A DNA stretch of 64,000 bases, from NCBI RefSeq assembly GCF_947179165.1, contig NC_077248.1:48572232-48636231 (forward strand), read 5' to 3'. The translations under genes were made by a program, and so were the position numbers. Shown here piece after piece: positions 36,240 to 47,386 of this stretch (its first letter is position 1; each line of letters opens with the position of its first letter). Origin of the DNA: Solanum dulcamara (lineage: Eukaryota; Streptophyta; Magnoliopsida; Solanales; Solanaceae). The notes under the pieces were generated by a model. That model did no database searches, was not told the DNA's origin, and worked only from the letters and a program-made list of their open reading frames with translations.

Positions 36240-38337
36240 TCCGGGTAGTATAGAAAATGCTCCGGCGAGGAGAAAATGCTAGGATTCAAGAGTGTTTATG
36301 AAGTCCTTCGATTCTTAGTAACGCTTCGGATTCAAGGTATGTAAGGTTTCAATGAGAGTATGCCTTCCACTCTCATGCCTAAAATATTTTGATTATATGA
36401 TAAATTATGTTTATTTTCTTTAAGCTTTACTTTAAGGTATGTGGTTATTGATTTATGATCCTTTCATCCATGAAGCCCAAATGAATTATCAAAGTCTTCT
36501 ATTTAATTCAAGTATGAAACTTTATAAGTTTTCATATCATGATTCCAAATGCATAGATTATTAAATATTTGAAGTTTAATTACCTATCTTATGTTAGGGT
36601 ATGTAATGTTTCAATGATAGTATGCCTTCCACTCTCATGCCTAAAGTATTTTGATTATATGATAAATTATGTTTATTTTCTTTAAGTTTTATTCTAAGGT
36701 ATGTGGGTATTGATTTTTGGATCCTTTCATCCATGAATCCCAAATTAATTATCAAAGTCTTCTATTTAATTCAAGTATAAAACTTTATGGGTTTTCATAT
36801 CACGGTTCCAAATGCATAGATTATTAAGTATTTGAAGTTTAATTACCTATCTTATGTTAGCGTATGTATGGATTCAGTGAGAGTATTCCTTCCATTCTCA
36901 TACCTAAAGTATTTTGACTATACGATAAATTATGTTTATTTTCTTTAAGCTTTATTCTAAGGTATGTGGTATTTATCCATGCGTTCTTCCACCCATGGCA
37001 TCCTAAACTCTTTCAACTAAAGATTTTTCTTATGGATAATTATTATTTCTACTTAATAGCATGAATAATAGTTAAACTAATGATTATCAGTCTATTTTGA
37101 TATAAAATAATTTTATATTGATGAATTGATGCTTTGCAAGTATTTTCTCTATTTACCTCTTTAAAGGTTCTTGAAATTCACGGTGGGTAGTTTAAAACAT
37201 GATTTTTAATTGGTGGATTTCAAAGTATTTATGTATAATTTCATTTACATTCATGTTTGAAAGTTGAAGTGATTTGAACCCACCTAGTTTTACTATATTT
37301 TCAATGAAGTTTTACTTGAAAGCTTTGACTCCAAATGAATGTTTATGAAAGCAATATCTATGATCAAAAGGGAGTCTTATGAAATGAAAGAATGATGAAA
37401 TGATATGAATGATGAATTCTTTATGAAATAAGGAAAATTCTTGCATATTTGAATTACCAAAGGTTTTAATGATCTATTCTTGAATATTTTGAAGTATTAA
37501 ACTATTCTGTGGGATTGACATAGCACTGAATAGGTCATTGAGGTGGGATTCGATAAGGGAATCCTAATAGCAATCATTTGTCTCATTAAATATGTGTCAA
37601 CATAGGATCCCTTGTAGGCTTAGGCTAATAAATCCACAAATAGCACTTAAAGTTAAAATTAAAGAAATAAATGAAGTTGACGGAGTTCTACCTAGCAAGT
37701 AGTCTACTCGGCCAATGTAGTGGGTTATGTTGGATTCCATGTAATAGATTGCATGGTCTTAAATTTGGTTATGGTCATCTTCCGACAAATGAATGTTTTA
37801 AAGGATATCTATATGATTGATTATGCATGCATTGCATTATGTTTCATATTACATAAATGTTGTAATGTTTCCTCAATGTTCATGCATGCTTACATACTTA
37901 GTACATTCAAATTACTAAGGCATACTCTTTTGCCTACATTATATCAACATGAAGGGATCGGTGATCCTCCTCGTTCTCCTCCACGTGGCTAGTTGAAATT
38001 TCGTTTAAAGACTACTTTTGGTTAGTTCCTATATTTCGGGACAATACTCCTTTATCTTTTTAGCTTAGGATATGTTGAGATTTCTACAAACTTTCTATGG
38101 CATTTATTTCTATTATGATTGAGGCTGAGATAGGGACTTGTCTTAGCCCCATTAAATATAAAAGTTAGAGGTATTGTTGGACATATGTAAGTTGAAGATT
38201 TACTATTATGATTTTCGCTTGTTTATTTATTGTCATTACCTATGAAAGACTAAAAGAATGCTCAGAGGCTTGTTTAAGATACTTTTGGGTTCCTCATTCT
38301 CCATGTCACTTCTAGGCCCTAGGCTTGGGTCATGACA
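36240..38337 (+). repeat. Forward LTR with internal triplication, 5'-truncated
   Basis: Ends in CTTGGGTCATGACA at 38337 and shares LTR landmarks ('catacttagtacattcaaa' near 37890, 'gcctacattatatcaacat' near 37930). It lacks a TGTAAGAT start. It lies inside reverse-strand N-like pol: integrase is to its left (35440-36195) and RT/RNase H to its right (38338-38795), in the correct order for the reverse strand. I infer a solo LTR that inserted into pol and later lost its U3. Confidence 0.65.
36336..37010 (+). repeat. 263-bp tandem triplication in LTR
   Basis: Three copies start at 36336, 36599 and 36861 (periods 263 and 262). Each starts near GGTATGTAAGGTTTCAATGA and contains 'ttctttaagctttattctaaggtatgtgg' and, in the first two, 'cctttcatccatgaa' and 'gcatagattattaa'. 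The third copy is partial and runs into the normal LTR near 37010. The other LTRs in the window have only one copy of this leader region. Confidence 0.9.
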
Positions 38338-38795
38338 CAAAGCAAATACCACTGCCGCCAACTCAAAGTCATGAGTTAGGTAATTCTTCTTATGTTCATT
38401 GAGTTACTTTGAAGCATAAGCTATCACTTTACCATTGTGCATTAGAACACAATCAAGGAAAACTCATGAAGCATCACATTACACAACAAACCCATCGAAA
38501 GCATCTGGAAAAGTCAACACTAGAGCGGAGGTAAGAATATCCTTCAACTCTTGGAAGATTTTCTCCCATGCCTTGGACAATTGGAATTTCACCTTCGCTT
38601 TAGTCAAAGAAATCAAGGGCGGTGTAATAGAAGACAAGACTTCCACAAACCATCTATAATATTCGGCTAAGGTAAAAAAACTTTAAATATCAGAAGGATT
38701 CAATGGTCTAGGCCTATTTTTAACTACCCCGGTCTTCTTTGGATCAACCAGAATTCCTTCTCCGGAGACAATGTGACTAAGAAAAGCAACCAACC
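38338..38795 (-). pseudogene. RT/RNase H fragment of reverse-strand pol
   Basis: The reverse strand from 38795 reads LVTLSPEKEF in one frame, corresponding to the GHIVSGEGI region. It continues with LVDPKKTGVVKNRPRPLNPS, a YYRWFVEVLSSITPPLISLT equivalent, WEKIFQELKDILTSALVLTF, and GKVIAYASK with HKKNYLTHDFELAAVVFAL ending at 38338. It is cut on the left by the forward LTR (38337) and on the right by LTR A1 (38796). Stops are present throughout. Confidence 0.85.
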
Positions 38796-39137
38796 TGTTA
38801 TACCCCGTACCTTTATGCTTTGGAACATCTTCTTAAGCTTCTTAAAAGTTGTCCCGTGACCCATATTATCTATAACATAATTAATCAACTCTAAGTAAGG
38901 GAGGACGTGATACCCCTTAAGATTGAAGGTTGGAAATAGGTCTATAAGGATTTGAAACGAGCTGGAGGCCAAAATAACAAGTCGTATGACTCGAATTACT
39001 TACGTAAGCTACCAACTTGGACGACCTACATTAATAAGCTACTTGAGTATGCATCGAGCTTAAGTAGCAAGGAATGCATAGGCTCTTGAAGTAAGATAAG
39101 ATTATGGACCTACGAAAGGGAAATAAGGAAACAACGC

Positions 39138-39213
39138 ACCTACTTGAAGCAAGTAGGTGATGTACCTACTTGGAAAAGCAGGTGATACACCTACTTAGGC
39201 TTAAGTAGGTGAT
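39138..39213 (+). promoter_or_regulatory. Palindromic U3 repeats of LTR A1
   Basis: Three ~25-bp units, each an inverted repeat built on CCTACTTG...CAAGTAGG, upstream of the TATA-like box. The same triplet is in LTR A2 (44727-44804). They look like U3 enhancer-type repeats; binding factors are unknown. Confidence 0.6.
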
Positions 39214-39345
39214 GCAGCGGCTTAGGGTGCACTCCACTGCCACATGGCAGCATGTGGTTGGCTATTTGGGTTGAGGTGGCACCCTAGGAAGCTGCCACAT
39301 GTCACTCCTAGGGGGATGCCACATGGAACCTTCTAAAGAGGTACA

Positions 39346-39353
39346 TATATATG
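39346..39353 (+). promoter_or_regulatory. TATA-like box of LTR A1
   Basis: TATATATG after the U3 repeats and before a leader that is conserved in A2 (44959-44966) and S1, so it is the likely Pol II promoter of this family. Confidence 0.5.
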
Positions 39354-39609
39354 TCTTATGATGACTATTAACTTGAGTCCTTAGCCAAAAACAAATTAGC
39401 AGCAACATGAAATAAGAACCCTAATCCAAGAGAGGAAAGGGTGACGACTTAGGAGGAAAAAAGAGGTAAGTTCCCTAATTTCTTTCTATGAATTAATTAT
39501 TTAAGGTATCCTACGGTGATATGATAGTGTTTAACAACATAAAAATTATCGTTAGGGAAAAGAGGAGGTTTTTGTTCTTATTAACAGACTTGTTTTTGAA
39601 TAATACTGC

Positions 39610-39790
39610 CCTTGGAGTAACTGGTAAAGTTGCTGCCATGTGACCAGGAGGTCACGGGTTCAAGCCTTGGAAACAGCCTCTGGCAGAAATGCAAGGTAAG
39701 GCTGCGTACAATAGACCCTTGTGGTCAGGCCCTTCCTCGGACCCCGCGCATAGCGGGAGCTTTAGTGCACCGGGCTGCCCTTTTTTTTTT
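39610..39790 (+). mobile_element. tRNA-derived SINE (Au-like), with target-site duplication
   Basis: A 181-bp insertion with a Pol III box A region (TGGAGTAACTGGTAAAG), box B GGGTTCAAGCC (39656-39666), a conserved body ('ggctgcgtacaatagaccc', 'gaccccgcgcatagcggga') and a T-run end. TTGAATAATACTGC lies on both sides (39596-39609 and 39791-39804). The sister LTR A2 has the empty site (about 45170-45184). Length and T tail fit the Au SINE family, known from many angiosperms; a Solanaceae-specific SINE name is possible. It depends on a LINE for movement. Confidence 0.9.
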
Positions 39791-41519
39791 TTGAATAATA
39801 CTGCTGTTAGTAAAATGAGAATAACTCCTTCTGTAAGGCTTCATTTCAAGTGATTCAAGATGTTTTGGAAATATATTTCATAGCGCTATAACTTTAATTT
39901 AGACTCTAAAACCCAAGTTTGCTTTTCTCTACTCGAAAAAGGGTGGTGAAGCATGGGGGAGCTGCTGCCCAGATTTCGTTTTAGAAATTCTACAAGGACT
40001 GTTGTTGGTATTTTAGGCATATAGTTTTGTAAAAAATTGTTGTAAGGTTAATTAAAAATTGTATGCGACCATAAGACACATGTATATAACTTTTATTGAG
40101 GACACAAATCCTGTTTCCCTCAATTACCTCTTCGAAACTAACCGACAATACACGACAGTAGGCTGTACAGAATTCACATTTTGATAATTTTGGCGAGTTT
40201 GAAGAGTTTAGGTTAAGGTAAGGGTTTTCATGGATATGCTTGACGTTCGAAATAAACTAAATTGGAGTCATTATAGTTGAATTCTCGTCAAAGTATATTG
40301 TTGTTCGTGTGAGGTATTGTTGAAGGGGTGTGGCCTATTGTTGTAGGGCCTAAATGTGTTCTAAAATGGGTAGGGGTGATTCTTGTTGAAGCCACACGAC
40401 CCTCCACTTCGTACGGTTAAAGGTTTTACGAACTGGAAACTAAAAACCCTATTTTGATATCGTAGCTTTGAGCGAGTCACTTGGAGTTTGTATTATGTAA
40501 TGTTGAAGTTAATTTCTTATATATATGCTGCATGTTGTTATTGTTGGTTGGATTTATTGCTTAGGGATGTAATTGGAAATTCAGATAGGGCATGTTATAG
40601 GGGAGGTGCTGCCCGATTTCCGTTAACTTTCTAGCTAACTAAAGAACTAGTCGAGGAAGCGAGCGAGGAAAGGAGTTGTATGAATACTCATGTATAACTT
40701 AAGACGCTGAAAAGTCTAGGGTTGTTGAAATTCATATTTCTTTCGTGTTAAATAGGTTTAGAGGACGACGAGGCAAACGCGGTAAATATTAATCCGTAAA
40801 AGGTATGTAAAGCTATTCCTTCTTTTGGCATGTTTTGGTATAAGAACGTAAAGTCTATCTGTTCTTTCTTTTGGGCATGTCTTAGATCTAAGCGACAAGT
40901 GATACGTGTATGAAGCTTGGGGTAACTCTATTCATGAGCTCTGAACATAATTCATAATTCATAATTCGTGTTCACTGTTAAATGTTAAGACTCTTAATGT
41001 AGTTATTCTTTCATTCCTCAAGTCTTCTATATACTGAGAAGTAGTGTATGTAAAGTTATTCTTCCTCTCTTTTAGCATGAATTAGATGTAAGTATTGTGT
41101 ATATCAAGTTTGAATTTATTCCACTCTTAAAACTCTAAGGGGGAGTTAAGACTTTTGTTCACTTCCTACTGATTAGAACTCCTGTAACAAGTTGAGTCAG
41201 TACTTTTCAAGTCTTCCATGTGATAGGAAGTGGTGCATGTAAAGCTTGTCTTTTCCTACTTCTAGAAAGACTATACTAAAGGGGCTATAGGACATGGATT
41301 TGGATATAGCCCCATTTATAGATTCTGGATATAACTCATGATTTGTACCCATTTTTGAATGATAAGGGCCTTGAAGTAGTTGAACTACAACCCTTGAGCC
41401 TCCTATAGGTTGAATAGTGTTGGGATGTGTAAGCTCCTATACCTAGGGGCTCTTGAACATGCTTTATGATGATATCTAAGGGATGTTTGACATGTTACAG
41501 AGTTTTGCGTGCACGTATA

Positions 41520-41765
41520 TGCATTATGATATATATATGGATTGGGCCAAACGTATTTCAGCACATTTTGCTATATAAGGATCAGGTCGTACGTTCCACA
41601 ATAGGTTATGCATTATACTGATCGGGCCATCGTACCTCATCATTATTATGCATTATACGGATCGATCCGTCGTACCTCGGCATTATCATGCAATATATGG
41701 ATCGGGCCGTTATTCCTCGGTATGTGTTTGCTATATACATGGATCGGGTTATACGTCCCACAGTG
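41520..41765 (+). repeat. 40-bp tandem repeat array in LTR A1
   Basis: Six units begin at about 41520, 41569, 41609, 41649, 41689 and 41729. Each contains GGATCGGGCC followed by a CGTACCTC-like word. Inverted versions with two units are seen in the reverse-strand LTRs at 57075-57165 and 60785-60850. Confidence 0.85.
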
Positions 41766-42539
41766 CTAATAATATGCATACGCCTATCATGATAGATGAT
41801 GTATTTGTAACACTGAGTCCCCTAGCGGGCCGGATACGATACATGATAATGGTATACATGACTTTATTTTATGAGATACAGGTACAGTACCCTATTAAAT
41901 GCTATACTTGGCTTCCTGCATCCCTGTTTCAGTTGTTATCTTAGTTATGTATGCTTATATACTCAGTACATGTATCGTATTGACCCCCCTTTCCTCGAGG
42001 GGCTGTGTTTCATGCCCGCAGGTATAGATGTTCATTTCGGAGATCTGCCAGCTTAGGATTTCCTCCCAGCTATGTTGGAAGTGCTCCACTGTTTCGGAGC
42101 CTAGATTTTGGGTACTGGTCCTGCGATGTATATATTTGTTTATTAGGGGTACGGCGGGGGCCCTGTCCCACCATATGTTGTCGATCCTATTCTTAGAGGT
42201 CTGTAGACATATGTGTGTGAGTTATTTAGGAGTTTATTTTGGTTATGCCTATGCAATAGGTTGTAAAAGCTATTATGGGGTGGCAGCCTTATCGGCTGGC
42301 TTTCCGTTTCATGACCTGATGCAAATAAAACAGGCTACACGTGTATGAATATTTTATCGCCTATTGGGTTCATGTGTTTGGTTCCTATATCTAGGAGGCT
42401 ATGTGAACATGAAAAAGTTTTAACCCATTGAGGTTTCTGTGAGCAGTATCACGATATACATAGTCCAATTTGACTATAGGTACACGGGGGTCCAGGTCGG
42501 ACCCCAATCGCGGCCCTCGAGGTTGGGTCGTGACAGAAG

Positions 42540-42551
42540 TGGTATCAGAGC
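42540..42551 (+). other. PBS of A1
   Basis: Perfect TGGTATCAGAGC, four bases after the end of LTR A1. Confidence 0.92.
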
Positions 42552-43623
42552 AGTTCGTCCTTGGAGTGTCTATAGACCGTGTCTAGTAGAGTCTTGTTTA
42601 TTGGTGTATTGTGCACCACATCTATAGACAAGAGGCTACAGGATATTTAGGATGTTACCTTTCTTTCATATCTACGATCGTCCGATAGAGTCGAGTTATA
42701 GGGAATGAAATTCCTCATACTAACTTGTGATTTCAGAAGAAGGACAACATCGATAGAAGGAGGTGACTGACAATATTAGTAGTTACAAAGCACACAGGTA
42801 AGCAAAGGCATGAAAGATATATGTCAGGTAAGGTATTGAGGTACAATTGGAATGTAAAGTTGAATTTGAAAGGAAAAGTAACCAGGAAAGTTAACAGGTG
42901 CAGTTCGAGTGGGCATATGAGGTAAGTCCATTTTCATACTGTTGATATTAGGTGCCTTGTGTGGCTGCGGTATGATATGATATGAATATATACATGCATG
43001 CCCTGTAAGGCACTATTGGCAATTCCTGCGTGCAGGGGTTGAGATAGGGAGAAATATAAAGGAAACTCCGCCCAAATTTTCCTAAAAATAAAAAAAGAAT
43101 GAGATACAAGGCTGTGGTATGTCTTCAAAGGTCGTGCCCATAATAATAATGAAATTTGGATAGACTGTGAATATGGCTAACCTTGAGAAATAACTTAATT
43201 ATGGAATTGATGGCAATAAAAACTAGGAGGTTGGTATTGATATGGTAAACCGAAGTTGGAAAAGACTTGTGACCGTAGGAAAATGATGTAGAGAAGACCG
43301 GTAGTTATGAATAGAACGATATATTGAGGCACCGACAGAATTGATATACAGGGATAAGACTAACTAAGAAGGGTAAGTAACCATAGTAAGGATTGTGAAA
43401 AAGGTTAAGAAGTGTTATACTATGGGATAGAATACGAACAGGATGTGATGTGAATATAACGAGGATCGTTATGAAAATAAGTAAAGCCTAGTAAAAAAGT
43501 GTCTGAAGATAGAATGTGGTCTATGTAGTGAGGATAAAAGGGTAACTTGGGAGGTGCAGCTTGGCCTACCGGATCAGTTGCTGGGTCATTGTCTTCTTCG
43601 GTAGCTATGTACCCCATGGGGCA
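42552..43623 (+). other. A1 internal leader, no gene
   Basis: About 1.07 kb with no coding frame or gypsy domain. It is homologous to the longer A2 leader, for example 'gcagttcgtccttggagtgtc' and 'actaactaagaagggt'. An antisense frame (42934-43128) is also present in A2 only because the DNA is homologous. About 1 kb present in A2 is missing here. Confidence 0.7.
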
Positions 43624-43738
43624 GGATGCAATCATACCAGCACTAATGCATCGGATCCTATCAGAACTCCAAAGTTAAGCGTGCTTGGGCGAGAGTAGTA
43701 CTAAAATGAGTAACCTCCTGAGAAGCCCTGTGCGGATG
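43624..43738 (+). pseudogene. 5S rRNA-like sequence inside A1
   Basis: The stretch follows plant 5S rRNA from its first bases (GGATGCAATCATACCAGCAC) through 'cggatcctatcagaactcc'. It then runs through the internal promoter core AAGTTAAGCGTGCTTGGG (43672-43689) and 'cgagagtagtact' to the box C region, which is altered ('atgagtaacctcctgagaag'). The last ~20 bases are diverged. It has the same orientation as the element and lies between PBS and PPT. Normal 5S genes are transcribed by Pol III from this internal promoter; whether this copy is transcribed is unknown. Confidence 0.88.
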
Positions 43739-44348
43739 TGACATGAGATGATATGGATGTATGTATACGTTGGCCTTGCATGGCATTGTAGTATAAATAA
43801 GTATTTTGGATATGTAATTCCACCGTGAAAGATGATAAGACCCTTTGAGATAAGGGATGTAGCTTTGCAAAACAATTGATGCAACCTACGAACGGAGGTA
43901 TGCCAAGAGTAAAACCAGGTGATTACTTGATAAAAGAAGTCGGTAGTAGCCATGTAACTGTCATACTCGAATACATTAAGGGAAGGTATAATGTGGTTTA
44001 AAGAAAAACCTTTAAGGTACAATCAGTACTAAGGACAAAAGCTATAGTGGAGCCTTAACATTAGATGAAGGAAGTAAGAAATGATACAGGTTTACGTGCA
44101 GACTAGTATGGCGATGCTAAGGTATCTTCTGAGCTACTTTAAGCTCCTACACATGTTCGTGTAAAGGGTGCAATATAATATGTGGTAAGAGAACTGGAAA
44201 AAAGAAATGAAAAAGAAATATCACTTGTTTCCTATGCCTGCAGGTAATCTACCCTCTTGAATTGACTATATGGGTTAATAAGAGGCCTTTGGATGACAAC
44301 CAATATAGAGAAATCTTGAAGAAATTGTAAGACCTTATGAAGCTAGTT
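43739..44348 (+). other. A1 internal 3' part, no gene
   Basis: No open frame with a recognisable domain. It aligns with A2 beyond its 5S, for example 'gtgattacttgataaaa' and 'aaggacaaaagctatagtg', but lacks the integrase remnant that A2 has. A1 could not encode any retroelement protein. Confidence 0.65.
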
Positions 44349-44384
44349 AACATTCGAGGACGAATGTTCTAAAGGGGGGAAGGA
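44349..44384 (+). other. Hairpin and polypurine tract before LTR A2
   Basis: AACATTCGAGGACGAATGTT (44349-44368) is a perfect 8-bp stem with a 4-base loop. It is followed by TCTAAAGGGGGGAAGGA (44369-44384 region), the PPT, and then the LTR start at 44385. The same arrangement occurs inverted at 51644-51677. Confidence 0.85.
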
Positions 44385-44726
44385 TGCTATACCCCGTACC
44401 TTTATGCTTCGAAATGTCTTTTTAAGCTTTTTGAAAGTTGTCCCATGACCCATATTATCTATAACATGATTAATTAACTCTAAGAAAGAGAGGACGTAAC
44501 GACCCTTAAGAGTGAAGGTTGGAAATAGGTCTATAAGGATTTGAAATGAGTTGGAGGCCAAAATAACAAGTCGTAAGAGTCGACTTACTTACGTAAGCTA
44601 CCAACTTAGATGACTTACATAACTAAGATACTTGAGTACGCGTCGAGCTTAAGTAGCAATAAATGCATAGGTTCTTGAAGTAACATAAGATTACGGACCT
44701 ATGGAAGGGAAATAAGGAAACGATGC

Positions 44727-44804
44727 GCCTATTTGAAGTAAGTAGGTGATCCACCTACTTGGACAAGTAGGTGATATACCTACTTAGGCTTAAGTAGGTG
44801 ATGC
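44727..44804 (+). promoter_or_regulatory. Palindromic U3 repeats of LTR A2
   Basis: Three inverted-repeat units with CCTACTTG/CAAGTAGG, orthologous to 39138-39213 and slightly diverged in the first unit (CCTATTTG). Confidence 0.6.
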
Positions 44805-44875
44805 AGCAACTTGGGGTGGACCCCACTGCGATATGGTAGCATATGGTTGGCCGTTTGGGATGAGGTGGCACCCTA

Positions 44876-44966
44876 GGGGGCTTCCACGTGTCACTCTTAG
44901 GGGGCTGCCACGTGTCACTCTTAGGGGGCTGCCACATGGCACATTCTAAAGAGGTACATATATATG
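44876..44966 (+). promoter_or_regulatory. G-box-like 24-bp repeats and TATA box of LTR A2
   Basis: Three tandem units begin at 44876, 44900 and 44924 around GGGGGCTGCCACGTGTCAC. The first two have the CACGTG palindrome and the third has CACATG. They lie just before TATATATG (44959-44966). CACGTG is the core of plant G-box/ABRE elements bound by bZIP and bHLH factors, so a regulated U3 is plausible but untested. Confidence 0.6.
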
Positions 44967-47374
44967 TCTTATGATGACTATTAACTTAAGTCCTTATCCA
45001 AAAACAAATCAGCAGCACTATGAAATAAGAACCCTAATCTAAGAGAGGAAAGGGTGACGGATTAGGAGGAAGAAAGAGGTAAGTTCCCTGATTTTGATGG
45101 TGTTTAACAACATAAAAATTATCGTTAGGGAAAAGAGGAGGTTTTTGTTCTTGTTAACAGACCCATTTTTGAATGATACTGCTGTTAGTAACAAAAGAAT
45201 AACTCCTTGTGTAAGGCTTTGTTTCAAGTGATTCAAGATGTTTTGGAAATCTATTTCATAGGGATATAACTTTCATTTAGACTCTAAATCCTAGTTTTGC
45301 TTTTCTTTGCTCAAAAAAGGGTGGTGAAGCATGGGGGAGCTGCTGCCCAGATTTCATTTTAGAAATTCTACAAGGACTGCTGTTGGTATTTTGGGCATAT
45401 CATTTTATAAAAATTTGTTGTAGGGTTAATTCGAAATTATATGCGACTCTTAGACACATGTCAATAACTTTTATTCAGGATACAAATCCTGTTTCCCTCA
45501 ATTACCTCTTCAAAACTAACTGATAATACAAGATAGTAGGCTGTCCAGAATTCACGTTTTGATAATTTTGGCGAGTTTGATGAGTTAAGGTTAAGATAAG
45601 GGTTTTTCTTCAAATTTAGAGTTTATGTTGTGGTTATGAAGTGTATTAGATGTTGTTTAAGTTGCTGGAAATAGGTAAATTCCATAGATATGCTTGACGT
45701 TTGAAATAAACTAAATTGGAGTTGTTATAGTTGAATTGTCGTCGAAGTATAGTGTTGTTCGTGTGAGGTTCTGCTGCAGGGGTGCGGCGTGTTGTTGCAG
45801 GGCCTAAATTTGTTCTAAAATGGGTAGGGATGCTGCTGGTTGAAGCCACATAACCCTCCTCTTCATACTGTTAAAGGTTTTACGAACTAGAAACTAAAAA
45901 CCCTATTTTGATATCGTAGCTTTGAGCGAGTCGCTTGGAGTTTGTATTATGTAATGTTGAAGTGAATTTCTTGTATATATGTTGCAGGTTTTGTTGTTGG
46001 TTGGCTGTATTGCTTAGAGATGTAATTGAAAATTCGGATAGGGCATGTTATAGGGTAGGTGCTGCCAGATTTCCATTAACTTTCTAGCTAACTATAGAAC
46101 TAGTCGAGGAAGCGAGCGAGGAAAGGAGTTCTATGAATACTCTTGTATAACTTAAGACGCTGAAAAGTCTAGGGTTGTTGACATTCATATTTCTTTCGTG
46201 TATCAAGTCCCACGAGGGGCTGAGAACTTTATCATACACAGTTTTACTACTTCTTTCACCGTGTCCCGGGACGGATTTGTGAAGTTCCATGCACGAGGAG
46301 ACGATTTCATACGTGAGGTGTGATACATGTTATATGTTATGACAATACGATTATTCACCGAGTCCCAGGCCGGCTGTAATGTGATAGTATATGTGGCGAA
46401 ATAAGGAAGAAACACCAAGTCCCTTCCTAGACGGCCGGGTACGGTATGTATATTATGATGGTACGCTATAGACGTACACCATTCCATTCACCGAGTTCCT
46501 CACTAAATGGCCAGATACTTTATATAGTCCTGCATATGAGATTAGAGTTATACATTTGTGACCCCGAGCCCCGTAATGAACCCGATGTAATACGATGACA
46601 TATACAATAAGACTATACCGTATACGATGATATGATGTCGTATATGATGATATGATGAAATAAACTACATGATGATACGATGACATGTGAATGTGATGAA
46701 ATGATTATGACACCGAGTTCACTAGAGGGCCGAGCACAGTATATGATGATGCATATGATTATGTGTCCTAAGGTGCAGGTACAGTAATTCATTAAATTAT
46801 TATACTTCTCCCCTGGTATGGGTTATGATGTCTTATGCTTTACATACTCAGTACATATATCGTACTGACCCCTTCTTTTCTCGGGGGGCTGTGTTTTATG
46901 CCCGCAGGTACAAATGTTTATATTAGGGATCCGCCAGCTTAGGGTTTCTACTCAGTGATGTTGGGAGTGCTCCACTGTTCCAGAGCCTAACTATTGATAC
47001 TAGTCATGTAATATGTATATAATTGCATATTCAGGGGTACGGCGGGGACCTGTCCCACCATATTTGTTGTTACTATTCCTAGGGGTCTGTAGACATATGG
47101 ATGTGGGTTATTTCTAAGTTCATTACAATTGTGCTCATACGACATATTGAAAATGTTTTTGTGGTATGGCAGCCTCGTTGGGTCGCGTGCCCTTTCCTGG
47201 TATGATACAGGTAAATGAGGCTACAAATTTATGAAAAACAAAGTTTTGACCCATTGGAATTTGTGTATAGTGTCACATCACACACGGTTCAACTTAAGTG
47301 TAGCTGATAGGTATGTATACGGGGGTCCAGGTTGGACCCCAGTCGTGGCCTACGGGTTTGGATTGTGACAGAAG

Positions 47375-47386
47375 TGGTATCAGAGC
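47375..47386 (+). other. PBS of A2
   Basis: Perfect TGGTATCAGAGC, four bases after the LTR A2 end. It shows that LTR A2 also serves as a 5' LTR for the next internal region. Confidence 0.92.

Larger units (their letters stand above)
38796..42535 (+). mobile_element. LTR A1 of the large-LTR family
   Basis: Starts TGTTATACCCCGTACC and ends GGTTGGGTCGTGACA, 3740 bp, and is followed by a PBS. Order inside: palindromic U3 repeats (39138-39213), G-box-like words, TATATATG (39346-39353), a leader, a SINE (39610-39790), several 'aaaggtatgtaaag' words, a 40-bp repeat array (41520-41765) and the terminal 'ggtacggcgggggccctgtc' block (42148-42167). It is the 5' LTR for the internal region that follows. 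Its U3 edge cuts reverse-strand RT. Confidence 0.88.
44385..47370 (+). mobile_element. LTR A2 of the large-LTR family
   Basis: Starts TGCTATACCCCGTACC (second base pair changed from TGTTAT) and ends GGATTGTGACA, 2986 bp. It is the 3' LTR for the A1 internal region, yet a PBS and a second internal region follow it directly. Compared with A1 and S1 it has lost about 0.75 kb at 46201, where 'atttctttcgtgt' joins 'atcaagtcccacgagg'. It lacks the SINE of A1. It retains the 'caccgagtccc...ggccgg' repeats (46200-46740). Confidence 0.88.

Noticed and set aside
43420..43635. 71-codon reverse frame next to the 5S-like sequence
   Set aside because: No domain and not retained in A2 or B.
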